The notes: a model not told the origin generated them from the letters alone. A DNA stretch of 39,809 nt from JAVWHX01 sp036639875 (GCA_036639875.1 JAVWHX010000010.1:1-39809), one strand, 5' to 3'; counted from the stretch's first letter, positions 15,633-23,881 are shown. Program-made: numbers and translations.

Positions 15633-16814
15633 CTAATCTTTAAATATTTCATCCATATCTTCTACGATTTGTTTATCAATCTTGTTTTCTTGAGCCATTT
15701 TTCTCATAATCGTTATTGTATCCTCGTGAGAAATTGGTTCTTTATATGGTCTACTTTCTGTTAAAGCTTGATAAATATCACAACAAGCCATTAATCTTGA
15801 ATTAAAATCTAATTCATTAGCTTTCTTACCAAATGGATAACCACTACCGTCTAGTTTCTCATGATGATAAGATGCCCAATTGACAATTTCACCTAAAGCC
15901 ATTTCTTTTAAAATTGTATATGTGTAATAAGCATGCGTTTGAATATAAGCATATTCTTGATTTGTTAATCTTTCAGGTTTTTCCAATATATCTCTACTGA
16001 TAATTAACTTTCCTACATCATGCATTGCTCCTGCAAAGAATAATTTTGAAAGTGTATCTTCATCAAAATGATAATAAATACCCATTCTTGTTGCTTTAGA
16101 TGCAACACCAATTGAATGTGAACTCGTATGATGGGATTTCCCATCAATGACACGTGCAAACAAATGACAAATTGATAACATTTCAGAATTACTTAATTCA
16201 TGATAAAGAATATGTGAACCTTCTTGTAAGAAAGTATTTATTTTTTCAGGATAATTTTTAATAACATCATAAGTAATGACTTTTTCAAAAACATCTAACA
16301 TTTCTCCAGTAAACTGAATATCTTTAAGTTCTTTCATTTCCTTTATCATTTGATTGTATTGTGCTAAAGACATATTTTCTAAATAATATTCAATATCAGC
16401 CCAGTCACATATATGAATAATCTGTGATAACAATGGAGTATCTTGGAATGTAAGCTGAAATGGTCCACTACCTTCAGCATTTTCATGATGATATTTAATG
16501 ACATTTTTAATATTGTCATAGAAAGGTAGAAGTTTAATATTATCTTCTCCTACAAGGCAATGAATTTTTAAAAAGTCATTATCTTTAACACTTTCACCAT
16601 ATTTATAATATTCTGTTAAGCCATTATCATGCAAGATAGCACAACCAATAAAATCATTCAAATCCTTATCATTTAATTGATAATACTGTCCTATAAGATA
16701 ACAAAAATACGCTATTTTTTTACCATGAAAAGTTGTTGTTAGTAGATAATCTTTTTCCACATAACTTAATGCATTTGAAAAAGCACATAATAGTTGATTA
16801 AAGCAAATTTCCAT
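15633..16814 (-). CDS. Tandem HD / HD-GYP domain protein (probable cyclic-dinucleotide phosphodiesterase)
   Basis: Protein of 393 aa with two HD modules. The C-terminal one (about 215-390) is a full HD-GYP: HSIGVASKATRMG, HDVGK at 265-269 and HHEKLDGSGYP at 317-327, the metal and substrate motifs of cyclic di-GMP (or 3'3'-cGAMP) phosphodiesterases. The N-terminal one (about 25-145) keeps HD at 62-63 (LHDNGL) but has HHENAEGSGPF at 109-119, so GYP has become GPF and it lacks the HDxGK lysine. It is probably a degenerate copy with a sensing or structural role. No sensor or membrane domain is present, so it is cytosolic. Transcribed singly; a TATAAT -10 lies at 16834-16839 next to a long palindrome. 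Confidence 0.88.
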   Translation of the reverse strand: MEICFNQLLCAFSNALSYVEKDYLLTTTFHGKKIAYFCYLIGQYYQLNDKDLNDFIGCAILHDNGLTEYYKYGESVKDNDFLKIHCLVGEDNIKLLPFYDNIKNVIKYHHENAEGSGPFQLTFQDTPLLSQIIHICDWADIEYYLENMSLAQYNQMIKEMKELKDIQFTGEMLDVFEKVITYDVIKNYPEKINTFLQEGSHILYHELSNSEMLSICHLFARVIDGKSHHTSSHSIGVASKATRMGIYYHFDEDTLSKLFFAGAMHDVGKLIISRDILEKPERLTNQEYAYIQTHAYYTYTILKEMALGEIVNWASYHHEKLDGSGYPFGKKANELDFNSRLMACCDIYQALTESRPYKEPISHEDTITIMRKMAQENKIDKQIVEDMDEIFKD

Positions 16815-16833
16815 GATATCACCCCGTATATGT

Positions 16834-16869
16834 ATTATAGCTCAAAATTTTGTTTTATAAAACAAAATT
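16834..16869 (-). promoter_or_regulatory. 24-bp perfect palindrome at HD-GYP promoter
   Basis: Positions 16846-16869 form a 24-bp perfect palindrome whose half-site reads AATTTTGTTTTA. It ends 6 bp from the -10 box (TATAAT on minus, 16834-16839) of the HD-GYP gene, so it covers the -35 area. This fits a repressor operator; a role in mRNA 5' structure or termination is less likely because no G+C-rich stem or T-run follows. Confidence 0.5.
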
Positions 16870-16879
16870 GACTTAAAAC

Positions 16880-16908
16880 ATAAAAAAGATAAGATTTCTC
16901 TTATCTTT
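16880..16908 (-). terminator. Intrinsic terminator of metNIQ
   Basis: Read on minus: AAAGATAAGA / TCTTATCTTT perfect 10-bp stem with GAAA tetraloop and a T run after it. The metQ stop codon (16907-16909) lies at the start of the stem. Confidence 0.88.
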
Positions 16909-17734
16909 ATACTGCTGGAATAACTGATCCTTTGTATGTTTCTTCAATGAATTTCTTGATTTCATCTGATTTTAATACTTCAACTAATGCCTTAATCTTT
17001 TTATCATTTTCATGTCCTGTTTGACAAGCAACAATATTAACATATGGATTATCCTTATCAGCTGATTCTAATATAATAGCATCTTTAGTAGGATTTAAAC
17101 CAGCTTGTAAAGCATAATTCCCATTAATTGCAACTAAATCACCTTCGCCATTCTTATAAGCAGTTCCTAATAATTCTGGTTTAATTTCAGTGAATTTTAA
17201 GTTTTTAGGATTAGATTTAATATCTTTTACTGTTGATTTTAAGATATCAACATTATCATTAATTTCAATTAATCCTGCTTTTTCTAAGATTGCAAGAATT
17301 CTGCCGTGATCAGCAACTGAATTAGAAATAATAACTTTAGCACCATCTTTAACATCATCTTTAGACTTTAATGTTTTTGAATAGAAACCAAAAGGTTCTA
17401 AATGAATTCCTGCTGCATTCGTAATTTTATATCCTTTTTCTTTAACTTCTCCATCAAAGAAAGGAACATGTTGGAAATAGTTAGCATCAACATCTCCACT
17501 ATTTAATGATTTATTAAAGATATAATAATCATCTAATGTCTTAATTGTTAATTCAATATCATATTTTTCTTTTAAAATAGGTTTAGCAGCCTCTAATATT
17601 TTAGTATGTGGATCTAGAGTTGCTGAAACAACTAACTTACTTTGATCTGTAGATGTTGTCTCTTTATTTCCACCACATCCTACAATTCCTACTGATAATA
17701 ATAACGCTAATAAAATTTTTGATAATTTTTTCAT
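16907..17734 (-). CDS. metQ: MetQ: methionine-binding lipoprotein
   Basis: Substrate-binding lipoprotein of the methionine ABC importer, 275 aa. The signal peptide MKKLSKILLALLLSVGIVGC ends at the lipidated Cys20. The NLPA/MetQ fold follows: VVSATLDPHTKILEAAKPIL, NYFQHVPFFDGEV, GFYSKTLKSKDDVKDGAKV and the conserved VAINGNYALQAGL segment. It is anchored outside the membrane and delivers L- or D-methionine to MetI/MetN. It is the last gene of metN-metI-metQ, 12 nt after metI. The Met-type T-box leader upstream supports methionine as the substrate. Confidence 0.95.
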   Translation of the reverse strand: MKKLSKILLALLLSVGIVGCGGNKETTSTDQSKLVVSATLDPHTKILEAAKPILKEKYDIELTIKTLDDYYIFNKSLNSGDVDANYFQHVPFFDGEVKEKGYKITNAAGIHLEPFGFYSKTLKSKDDVKDGAKVIISNSVADHGRILAILEKAGLIEINDNVDILKSTVKDIKSNPKNLKFTEIKPELLGTAYKNGEGDLVAINGNYALQAGLNPTKDAIILESADKDNPYVNIVACQTGHENDKKIKALVEVLKSDEIKKFIEETYKGSVIPAV

Positions 17735-17746
17735 AATGTTCTCCCC

Positions 17747-18412
17747 TTATCGTTTATCAATTTTTCTCACTACATAATCTCCAATTCCTTGAATAATAAA
17801 GACAATCACTAATACAAAGAATGTTGCTCCATACATAACAGTCATGTTATCTCTAACCATTCCGTACATATAAGCTAAATTTCCAAGTCCTCCAGCTCCG
17901 ATACATCCCGCCATTGCTGTATATCCAACTAGCGAAACTCCCATCACTGCAATACTTGATATCAAAGCGGGTTTTGCTTCTGGTAACAAGACTTTTTTTA
18001 TTATCTGCAGATGACTTGCACCCATAGCTTTACTTGCTTCAATCGTTCCCTTATCTACTTCACTTAATGCAATCATACACATTCGTGCGTAGAAAGGTGC
18101 ACTTGATATGATTAAAGCTGGTAGTGCTGCAGTTGCTCCTAACATTGTTCCTACCATTAATGTTGTTAATGGTAATATAATTAAGATAAGAATAATAAAT
18201 GGTATTGCTCTAAATAGATTAATAATAAAGTTTAAAATTGTATTTATAATCTTCATTGGATAAAGTCCATCTTCTTTTGTAACATAAAGAATAATTCCTA
18301 ATACAAATCCAATGATCACTGCAATTAATAGTGATACAAAGGTCATATAAATAGTTTCTTGAATTGATAGAATCATAGCGTCCCAATCAATTTGATTTAA
18401 TATCTCACTCAT
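17747..18412 (-). CDS. metI: MetI: methionine ABC transporter permease
   Basis: Integral membrane permease of 221 aa with about five hydrophobic segments. It has the EAA-type loop typical of importers (EASKAMGASHLQIIKKVLLPEAKPALI, about residues 125-152) that docks on the ATPase, and the N-terminal TFVSLLIAVIIGFVLGIILY segment common to MetI. It abuts metN with no gap and precedes metQ, giving a compact metNIQ unit. Confidence 0.95.
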   Translation of the reverse strand: MSEILNQIDWDAMILSIQETIYMTFVSLLIAVIIGFVLGIILYVTKEDGLYPMKIINTILNFIINLFRAIPFIILILIILPLTTLMVGTMLGATAALPALIISSAPFYARMCMIALSEVDKGTIEASKAMGASHLQIIKKVLLPEAKPALISSIAVMGVSLVGYTAMAGCIGAGGLGNLAYMYGMVRDNMTVMYGATFFVLVIVFIIQGIGDYVVRKIDKR

Positions 18413-19432
18413 CTATATCACCTCCACAATAACTTTATAATCTTCAAACTTTCTTATAATAGCTTGATATTCTGCTTGATGTCCACCTAATACATTGACA
18501 ATCAAAACACCAAATGAACTATTAATCGTATTTGTAAGATTTCCTGATACAATACTGATTTGTAAATCTGTTTTTTTGATAACTTTTGATACAATTGGTT
18601 GTCTAGATATTTCTTCATCAAATGTTAATCTCAATAATATTCCTTCAGGATAAATAGCTTTTAAATTATCATTCAATCTTTCATCATCAACCTTAGCTGA
18701 CATATCTCTTACAAAACGCTTTGTAATTTCATGACGAGGATGTTCAAATATATCTTTAACACTACCATCCTCTACAACTATACCATTACTCATCACTGCT
18801 ATACGGTGACAAATACGTTGAACAACTTCCATTTGATGAGTAATCATAACTATAGTAATTCCTAATTGTTGATTGATTTTAATTAATAAATCTAATATTT
18901 GTTCTGTTGTATCAGGATCTAAAGCACTTGTTGCTTCATCACATAGAAGAATATTAGGATCATTAGCTAAAGCTCTAGCAATCCCTACTCTTTGTTTTTG
19001 TCCCCCAGATAATTCACTAGGATAAGCATGTTCTCTTCCTTGTAAACCAACCAATTCAATCAATTGATTAACTTTTTGTTTTCTTATCTCTTTATCAACA
19101 CCAGCAATCTCTAAAGATAATTCAATATTCCTAAAGACTGTTCTTGACCATAAGAGATTAAAATGTTGAAAAATCATTCCAATCTTAGTACGTTTATGTC
19201 TTAATTCTTTAGCAGGTAAAAGTGAAATATCTACACTATCAATAATAACCTCTCCACTTGTTTGTTTTTCAAGTTGATTAATAATTCTTACCAACGTAGA
19301 CTTCCCAGCCCCACTATATCCAATAACCCCAAAGATTTCTCCATCTTGAATAGTCAAGTTAACATCTTGACATGCTTCAATATCACCTTTAGCAGTATGA
19401 AATGTTTTTGTAATATGTCTAAGTTCAATCAT
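18413..19432 (-). CDS. metN: MetN: methionine ABC transporter ATP-binding protein
   Basis: ATPase of 339 aa. Walker A GYSGAGKST (38-46), signature LSGGQKQR, Walker B ILLCDEATSALD and the switch His (MITHQ) are all present. The last about 95 residues form the NIL/ACT-like regulatory domain (RLTFDEEISRQPIVSKVIK onward) that binds methionine and gives trans-inhibition in MetN. It is the first gene of metNIQ and is preceded by a T-box leader. Confidence 0.96.
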   Translation of the reverse strand: MIELRHITKTFHTAKGDIEACQDVNLTIQDGEIFGVIGYSGAGKSTLVRIINQLEKQTSGEVIIDSVDISLLPAKELRHKRTKIGMIFQHFNLLWSRTVFRNIELSLEIAGVDKEIRKQKVNQLIELVGLQGREHAYPSELSGGQKQRVGIARALANDPNILLCDEATSALDPDTTEQILDLLIKINQQLGITIVMITHQMEVVQRICHRIAVMSNGIVVEDGSVKDIFEHPRHEITKRFVRDMSAKVDDERLNDNLKAIYPEGILLRLTFDEEISRQPIVSKVIKKTDLQISIVSGNLTNTINSSFGVLIVNVLGGHQAEYQAIIRKFEDYKVIVEVI

Positions 19433-19453
19433 ATATTTACCTCCTTATAATAT

Positions 19454-19704
19454 AAAAAACCCATCCTATACAAAGGACGAGCATTACCCGTGTTACCACC
19501 TTAATTTATTATAATCTCACAATTATAACCTCTTCAAGTACTATCATACTCTAGTATTGTAACGGATACATCCGTCATTGGCTCAATATTCACCAATGAA
19601 ACTCCAAGACCATCTTCATCTGTCTTCACTTGTTCTTTTGCACCACCCAAGAACTCTCTATAAAGCTTATCCAGATTACTCTTCTCTTCACTGTCGTTGA
19701 TAAT
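19454..19704 (-). ncRNA. T-box leader (methionine) upstream of metNIQ
   Basis: The gene-free stretch before metN holds a tRNA-sensing T-box leader on minus. The conserved T-box sequence appears as AAGGTGGTAACACGGG (about 19485-19500), followed by a terminator hairpin (CGTCC / GGATG with wobble) and TTTTTT at 19454-19482. Farther 5' are a GAGAGTTCTTGGGTGGTGCA stem I apical region (about 19640-19670) and small stems such as ACGGAT/ATCCGT. Two ATG triplets at 19611-19613 and 19617-19619 lie where the specifier should be; either would pair with tRNA-Met. Uncharged tRNA-Met would favour the antiterminator and turn on methionine uptake. Confidence 0.88.
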
Positions 19705-19733
19705 ATATTATCTTACTCATAAACAATTGTCAA
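19705..19733 (-). promoter_or_regulatory. Promoter of metNIQ T-box transcript
   Basis: Read on minus: consensus -35 TTGACA (19728-19733), 17-bp spacer and -10 TAATAT (19705-19710), directly ahead of the T-box leader. Confidence 0.8.
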
Positions 19734-19751
19734 ACCTTTTTATAAAATGTT

Positions 19752-20918
19752 TTAAACAAAAGAATGATCAATTTGAATGACACAAAAATATGTAGGATCC
19801 AATGCTTTAATATCTTTTTCTATTCTTTGTCTTAAAAGACTATGTTTGATTTCATCTTCTGAAGGAATCAAAACATCAAAAATTAAATTTGTATGAGTGG
19901 GTCCACTCACAATTCTAAAATCATGAATACTGTAATCTTCATTAATTTCATAAACAATATATTTCACTTTTTCTCTTAATTCATTCGTTACAGCATCATC
20001 CATATCAATAGGATCCATATGAATAGTTGTAAGAATATTAAACTTATCTAATAACTCTCTTTCAATCAAATCTATTTGATCATGAATTTCCATAATATTT
20101 TCACTTGAATCAATTTCAGCATGAAATGTCATATACTTTCTACCAGGTCCATAATCATGCATCATAAAATCATGAATACCAATAACTTTATCATAAGACA
20201 TAACATAATCATAAATTTGATCAATCAATTCTTTATCAGGTGCTTGACCTAAAAGCGGATCAACAGTATCTCTAAATATATCAATACCAGATTTTAAAAC
20301 AATTAAAGACACTAGTGTTCCAATAATACCATCCAAAGGTAAATCTGTAACTAAGCTTAAACATAAAGCTATTAATGATGCAAAGGTTGTTAGAACATCA
20401 TTTAAACTATCTTGTCCAGCAGCATTTAAAGATGGAGATTGAATTAATTTTCCAGCTTTCTTATTAAAAACTGCCATCCATAATTTAATCAATATAGACA
20501 CTACCAAAACAACAACAGCACTTATTTGAAAATTAATTGCTTCTGGATTAAAGATTTTCATCACTGATTCTTTTAATGAAGAAAAAGCAACTAATAAAAT
20601 CAAAAACGCTATAACCAATCCAGCAATATACTCATACCTGCCATGACCATAAGGATGATCAGAATCAGGATGTTTTCCAGCTAATTTAAATCCAAAAAGT
20701 GTCGCTAAATTACTACCCATATCAGATAGGTTATTGAGCCCATCTGCTTGAATCGCAACTGAATGTGTAATAAATCCAAACATTAACTTAAAAACAACCA
20801 TAATACCATTACAGATGATTGAAACAATACTACACAAAATTCCATACTTCTCTCTAACCTTTGGATTAACGGTTTCTTCACTATTTTTTATAAACTTTCT
20901 TACCAGTAAATCAAACAT
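19752..20918 (-). CDS. Cation diffusion facilitator (CDF) metal efflux transporter
   Basis: Membrane protein of 388 aa, a divalent-metal/proton antiporter. About six hydrophobic segments lie in residues 28-220; the rest is a cytosolic dimerisation domain plus a further extension of about 80 residues (IYEINEDYSIHDFRIVSGPTHTNLIFD). The canonical zinc-site HxxxD of TM2 reads NNLSD here (ADGLNNLSDMG), and that of TM5 reads DSLND, so the metal site differs from classical Zn exporters. Manganese or iron is possible but not shown. The ribosome site (AGGAGGAAT) comes right after the T-run of the upstream gene's terminator. Confidence 0.9.
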   Translation of the reverse strand: MFDLLVRKFIKNSEETVNPKVREKYGILCSIVSIICNGIMVVFKLMFGFITHSVAIQADGLNNLSDMGSNLATLFGFKLAGKHPDSDHPYGHGRYEYIAGLVIAFLILLVAFSSLKESVMKIFNPEAINFQISAVVVLVVSILIKLWMAVFNKKAGKLIQSPSLNAAGQDSLNDVLTTFASLIALCLSLVTDLPLDGIIGTLVSLIVLKSGIDIFRDTVDPLLGQAPDKELIDQIYDYVMSYDKVIGIHDFMMHDYGPGRKYMTFHAEIDSSENIMEIHDQIDLIERELLDKFNILTTIHMDPIDMDDAVTNELREKVKYIVYEINEDYSIHDFRIVSGPTHTNLIFDVLIPSEDEIKHSLLRQRIEKDIKALDPTYFCVIQIDHSFV

Positions 20919-20931
20919 TGTATTCCTCCTA

Positions 20932-20958
20932 TAAAAAAGATAGAGAACTACTCTATCT
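20932..20958 (-). terminator. Intrinsic terminator between small gene and CDF gene
   Basis: Read on minus: AGATAGAG / CTCTATCT 8-bp perfect stem, 5-nt loop, then TTTTTT. The stem includes the stop codon of the gene at 20957, and the T-run ends just before the CDF ribosome site. So the CDF gene depends on read-through or on a promoter that is not evident. Confidence 0.8.
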
Positions 20959-21307
20959 AAAATACATTACAAATTTTCTTTAAGTAAATATCTCTACCTA
21001 CTCTTTCAATTAAATCATGTTCTTCTAATTCAGTCAAATATCCATCAATCTTATCTGAATCTACTTTCTTATTTGCTAAATCTTTTAAAACTTCAATAAT
21101 TTGTGGATGATCATCTTTCAAATAAGCTTTTCCTTCTTTATTATAAACAGGACTTTTTAATAAAACATTTAAACATGCAACATAAGCCCACTTTACTTCT
21201 AAACGAATTAATTTATATTGCATTGTATCAAACAATGCACTAGGAAGATAATATTCACCTTCATGTTTCTTTAAATCTTCGACATCTTCTTTATTATAAC
21301 AAATCAT
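20957..21307 (-). CDS. Small protein, possible winged-helix; function unknown
   Basis: Protein of 116 aa that I do not recognise. It is soluble and rich in Lys, Glu and Leu. The order LIRLEVKWAYVACLNVLLKS, then YLKDDHPQIIEVLKDLANKKVDSDKIDGYLTELEEHDLIERVGRDIYLK suggests helices followed by a beta-hairpin, as in winged-helix domains of replication-initiator or regulator proteins; the final helix/wing phrase LTELEEHDLIERVG is like many wHTH proteins. GGAGG is 7 nt before the ATG. It lies between the histidinol phosphatase gene (47 nt upstream) and the CDF gene. It is a real gene by codon use and ribosome site; any DNA-binding role is a guess. Confidence 0.7.
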   Translation of the reverse strand: MICYNKEDVEDLKKHEGEYYLPSALFDTMQYKLIRLEVKWAYVACLNVLLKSPVYNKEGKAYLKDDHPQIIEVLKDLANKKVDSDKIDGYLTELEEHDLIERVGRDIYLKKICNVF

Positions 21308-21353
21308 ATTTCTACCTCCATTTAGTTTATACTCATTATATCATAAACTCATA

Positions 21354-22142
21354 CTAATCTCTAACCCTTTTTGTAAAAGTAGAAACATCTTCAAAACCTA
21401 TTCTTTGATATTCCTTAATGACTCTTTCAATATTTTCACCAACTCTGTCACTTGTATGAGAATCAGTTCCAACAGTTATAATTCTTCCACCTAAATCATA
21501 ATAACGTTGAACTTGTTGGAAATCAGGAAACCCACAGTCTCCTCTTGTTTTATACCCAGAAGTATTCACTTCAATACCTTTCTTTTTTTGAATTAATACT
21601 TTAAATATCTCATCAATAATATCTTGATATAATTCATGATTAACACTTTTGTCATCATAAGGGCCATAACGACTAATATAATCCAAATGTCCTAAACAAT
21701 CAAAACAGTCAAATGTCTTTACACAATCTAAGGTTTCTAAAAAGAAATCTCGATGAGCTTGTTCTTTGGTTTTGTTTAAAAAGAATTCAGCTGGATCAAA
21801 AAACTCTGTTTGATGAATAACATGAATTGATCCAATAACATAATCATATGGATGAGCATTAATAAAGGCATTAATTTCATCTTTACAATCTGTATCTAAT
21901 CCTATCTCTAAACCAATTTTAATTTTTATTTTATCTTGGAATTCTATTTGTAGTTTTTTTAATTCTGAAAAATATGCCTCAGCATCTATATCAAAAGGAC
22001 AATGAGGATAATAAAAATCCTTATGATCTGTAAAACATATTTCTTCTAACCCTTTAGATATAGCAGTCAATATATGTTCCCTTGGTATAGCTTCGCTATC
22101 TGCTGAAAAATGAGTATGCATATGATAATCTATCTTCTTCAT
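21354..22142 (-). CDS. hisK: Histidinol-phosphatase, PHP type (HisJ/HisK)
   Basis: PHP-fold phosphatase of 262 aa for the step histidinol phosphate to histidinol. Metal-site motifs in order: MHTHFSADSEA (residues 7-17), CFTDHKDF, LEIGLD, GSIHVI, GHLDYISRYG, EVNTSG and VGTDSHT. This set matches the HisJ family used by Gram-positive bacteria in place of the HAD-type HisB phosphatase. The his operon 2 kb to the right encodes only the dehydratase form of HisB, so this gene probably supplies the missing phosphatase. It is divergent from cysK and has its own GGAGG ribosome site. Confidence 0.9.
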   Translation of the reverse strand: MKKIDYHMHTHFSADSEAIPREHILTAISKGLEEICFTDHKDFYYPHCPFDIDAEAYFSELKKLQIEFQDKIKIKIGLEIGLDTDCKDEINAFINAHPYDYVIGSIHVIHQTEFFDPAEFFLNKTKEQAHRDFFLETLDCVKTFDCFDCLGHLDYISRYGPYDDKSVNHELYQDIIDEIFKVLIQKKKGIEVNTSGYKTRGDCGFPDFQQVQRYYDLGGRIITVGTDSHTSDRVGENIERVIKEYQRIGFEDVSTFTKRVRD

Positions 22143-22180
22143 AATTTCCTCCTATTTTAATTATTCTATCATTTTCTTTC

Positions 22181-22257
22181 AATCAAAGAAAGTCATAACT
22201 TTATAAATGAAAGTTATTATCATATTCTTTGATTTTGGTTTTCAAGTTCCTTATAAT
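22181..22257 (+). promoter_or_regulatory. cysK promoter with extended inverted repeat
   Basis: A promoter for cysK is seen: -35 TTGATT (22229-22234), 17-bp spacer, -10 TATAAT (22252-22257). It overlaps a nested dyad: outer arms AATCAAAGAA (22181-22190) / TTCTTTGATT (22225-22234), inner arms ATAACTTT (22195-22202) / AAAGTTAT (22210-22217). The right outer arm covers the -35, so a regulator bound here would act on cysK and perhaps also on the divergent hisK-like gene. Confidence 0.6.
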
Positions 22258-22284
22258 ATTCTCAATAAAGAGGAGGACATTTTC

Positions 22285-23211
22285 ATGAATGTATATCATC
22301 ATATTAATGAATTAATAGGTCATACACCAATATTACAATTACACAAAATGAAAGAAAATGATCATTTAAAAGCCAATATTTATGCTAAATTAGAATCATT
22401 CAATCCAGCTGGAAGTATCAAAGATAGAGTTGCTTTACAAATGATAGAAGATGCTATTAAAGATGGCAAATTAAAAGAAGGTGCTACTATTATTGAGCCA
22501 ACAAGCGGGAATACAGGAATTGGATTATGCGCTGTAGCAAGTACACTTGGATATAAGGTTATCATTGTTATGCCTGATACTATGAGTGAAGAAAGACGTA
22601 CACTTATGAAAGCTTATGGAGCCAGTTTAGTATTAACACCAGGAAATGAAGGAATGTCAGGAGCAATTTCTAAAGCTGAAGAATTGTCTAAAGAGATTCC
22701 AAATAGCTTTATTCCTGGACAGTTTGTCAATCCTAGTAATGTAAAAGCTCATTATTTAACAACTGGTCCTGAAATAGATGAACAAATGGATGGTAAAATT
22801 GATATCTTTGTAGCTGGAGTTGGTACTGGTGGAACAATTAGTGGTATTGGACAATACTTAAAAGAAAAGTATCCACATATCAAAGTTATTGCTGTTGAAC
22901 CTGCAAGTTCACCTATTCTTACTGAAGGTAAGTCTGATGCTCATAAGATCCAAGGTATTGGAGCAGGTTTTATCCCTCAGATTTTAGATACCCAAGTCTA
23001 TGATGAAGTCATGACAGTGACTGATGAACAAGCTTATGATTCAGCAAGAAACATTGCTATTAATGAAGGGGTTTTGGTTGGCATTTCTTCAGGAGCTGCT
23101 CTTTATGCAGCTAAACAAATAGCATTAAAAGAAGAAAATAGAGATAAGAATATAGTTGTTATTTTACCAGATGGTGGCGATAGATATTTATCAACAGATT
23201 TATATAAATAA
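22285..23211 (+). CDS. cysK: Cysteine synthase (O-acetylserine sulfhydrylase)
   Basis: PLP enzyme of 308 aa that makes L-cysteine from O-acetylserine and sulfide. The ATG at 22285 is chosen because AGGAGG lies 8 nt upstream and the product starts at the family's normal N-terminus (INELIGHTPILQL); a longer frame from 22207 adds a hydrophobic stretch absent from the family. PLP Lys46 is in NPAGSIKDR; the TSGNTGIGL substrate loop, GVGTGGTISGIG phosphate-binding loop and GISSGAA segment are all present. No cysE is adjacent. Ends at a shared terminator with rubrerythrin. Confidence 0.95.
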   Translation: MNVYHHINELIGHTPILQLHKMKENDHLKANIYAKLESFNPAGSIKDRVALQMIEDAIKDGKLKEGATIIEPTSGNTGIGLCAVASTLGYKVIIVMPDTMSEERRTLMKAYGASLVLTPGNEGMSGAISKAEELSKEIPNSFIPGQFVNPSNVKAHYLTTGPEIDEQMDGKIDIFVAGVGTGGTISGIGQYLKEKYPHIKVIAVEPASSPILTEGKSDAHKIQGIGAGFIPQILDTQVYDEVMTVTDEQAYDSARNIAINEGVLVGISSGAALYAAKQIALKEENRDKNIVVILPDGGDRYLSTDLYK

Positions 23212-23224
23212 TTATCAATTAAGC

Positions 23225-23251
23225 AAAAAAATACCTTTACGGTATTTTTTA
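23225..23251. terminator. Bidirectional terminator between cysK and rubrerythrin
   Basis: AAAAATACC (23227-23235) / GGTATTTTT (23241-23249) with a 5-nt loop, A-run on one side and T-run on the other. It serves convergent cysK (+) and rubrerythrin (-); the rubrerythrin stop lies inside the T-run. Confidence 0.8.
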
Positions 23252-23845
23252 TTTTGTATAAGGAGCTAATTCTAAATGAATAAAATATCCTTGATCATGA
23301 TCACAAACTGGGCAACGTTCAGGCACTTGCGTTCCTTCATAAATATGTCCACAATTCAAACACATCCATTGACACTTGACATTAGAAACATAAAGTTCTC
23401 CACTCTCCAACATATTTGCTAATTGTTCAAAACGATCACCATGAATCTTTTCTATTTCAGCTATATTTTTAAAATCCTGAGCAACCTTAGTAAAGCCTTC
23501 TTCTGACGCTATAGAGGAAAACTTTTGATAAACATCTTCATACTCTTCATATTCATTATGGTGAGCACTTCTTAATAATGATACAACATCCTCAGAGATA
23601 TCAACTGGGTATGTTCCATCTACACATATATTTTGACCTGACAACTCCTTTAAATGCTTATAAAAAATTTGAGCATGTTCTTTTTCTTGATTAGCAGTGA
23701 ATAAAAATACATCCGCAATCATATGCTGTTTTTGTTTAACAGCTTCTCCTGCTGCAAATGTATAACGATTTCTTGCTTGTGATTCACCAGCAAATGCTCT
23801 CATTAAATTCTCTTTTGTTTGACTACTTTGAAAATCAACACTCAT
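23249..23845 (-). CDS. Rubrerythrin
   Basis: Non-haem iron protein of 198 aa that reduces peroxide in anaerobes. The N-terminal ferritin-like four-helix domain (about 1-145) has the diiron Glu/His residues in FAGESQARNRYTF, NQEKEHAQIFYKHL, AHHNEYEEYEDVY and IAEIEKIHGDRF. The C-terminal rubredoxin-like domain (about 155-195) has two CxxC pairs (MCLNCGHIYEG and CPVCDHDQGYF). This is the classic order and length. AAGGAG precedes the ATG. It stands alone, consistent with an oxygen-stress gene in an obligate anaerobe. Confidence 0.95.
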   Translation of the reverse strand: MSVDFQSSQTKENLMRAFAGESQARNRYTFAAGEAVKQKQHMIADVFLFTANQEKEHAQIFYKHLKELSGQNICVDGTYPVDISEDVVSLLRSAHHNEYEEYEDVYQKFSSIASEEGFTKVAQDFKNIAEIEKIHGDRFEQLANMLESGELYVSNVKCQWMCLNCGHIYEGTQVPERCPVCDHDQGYFIHLELAPYTK

Positions 23846-23881
23846 TATTCATCTCTCCTTTGCCCATTTATTATGCACAAA

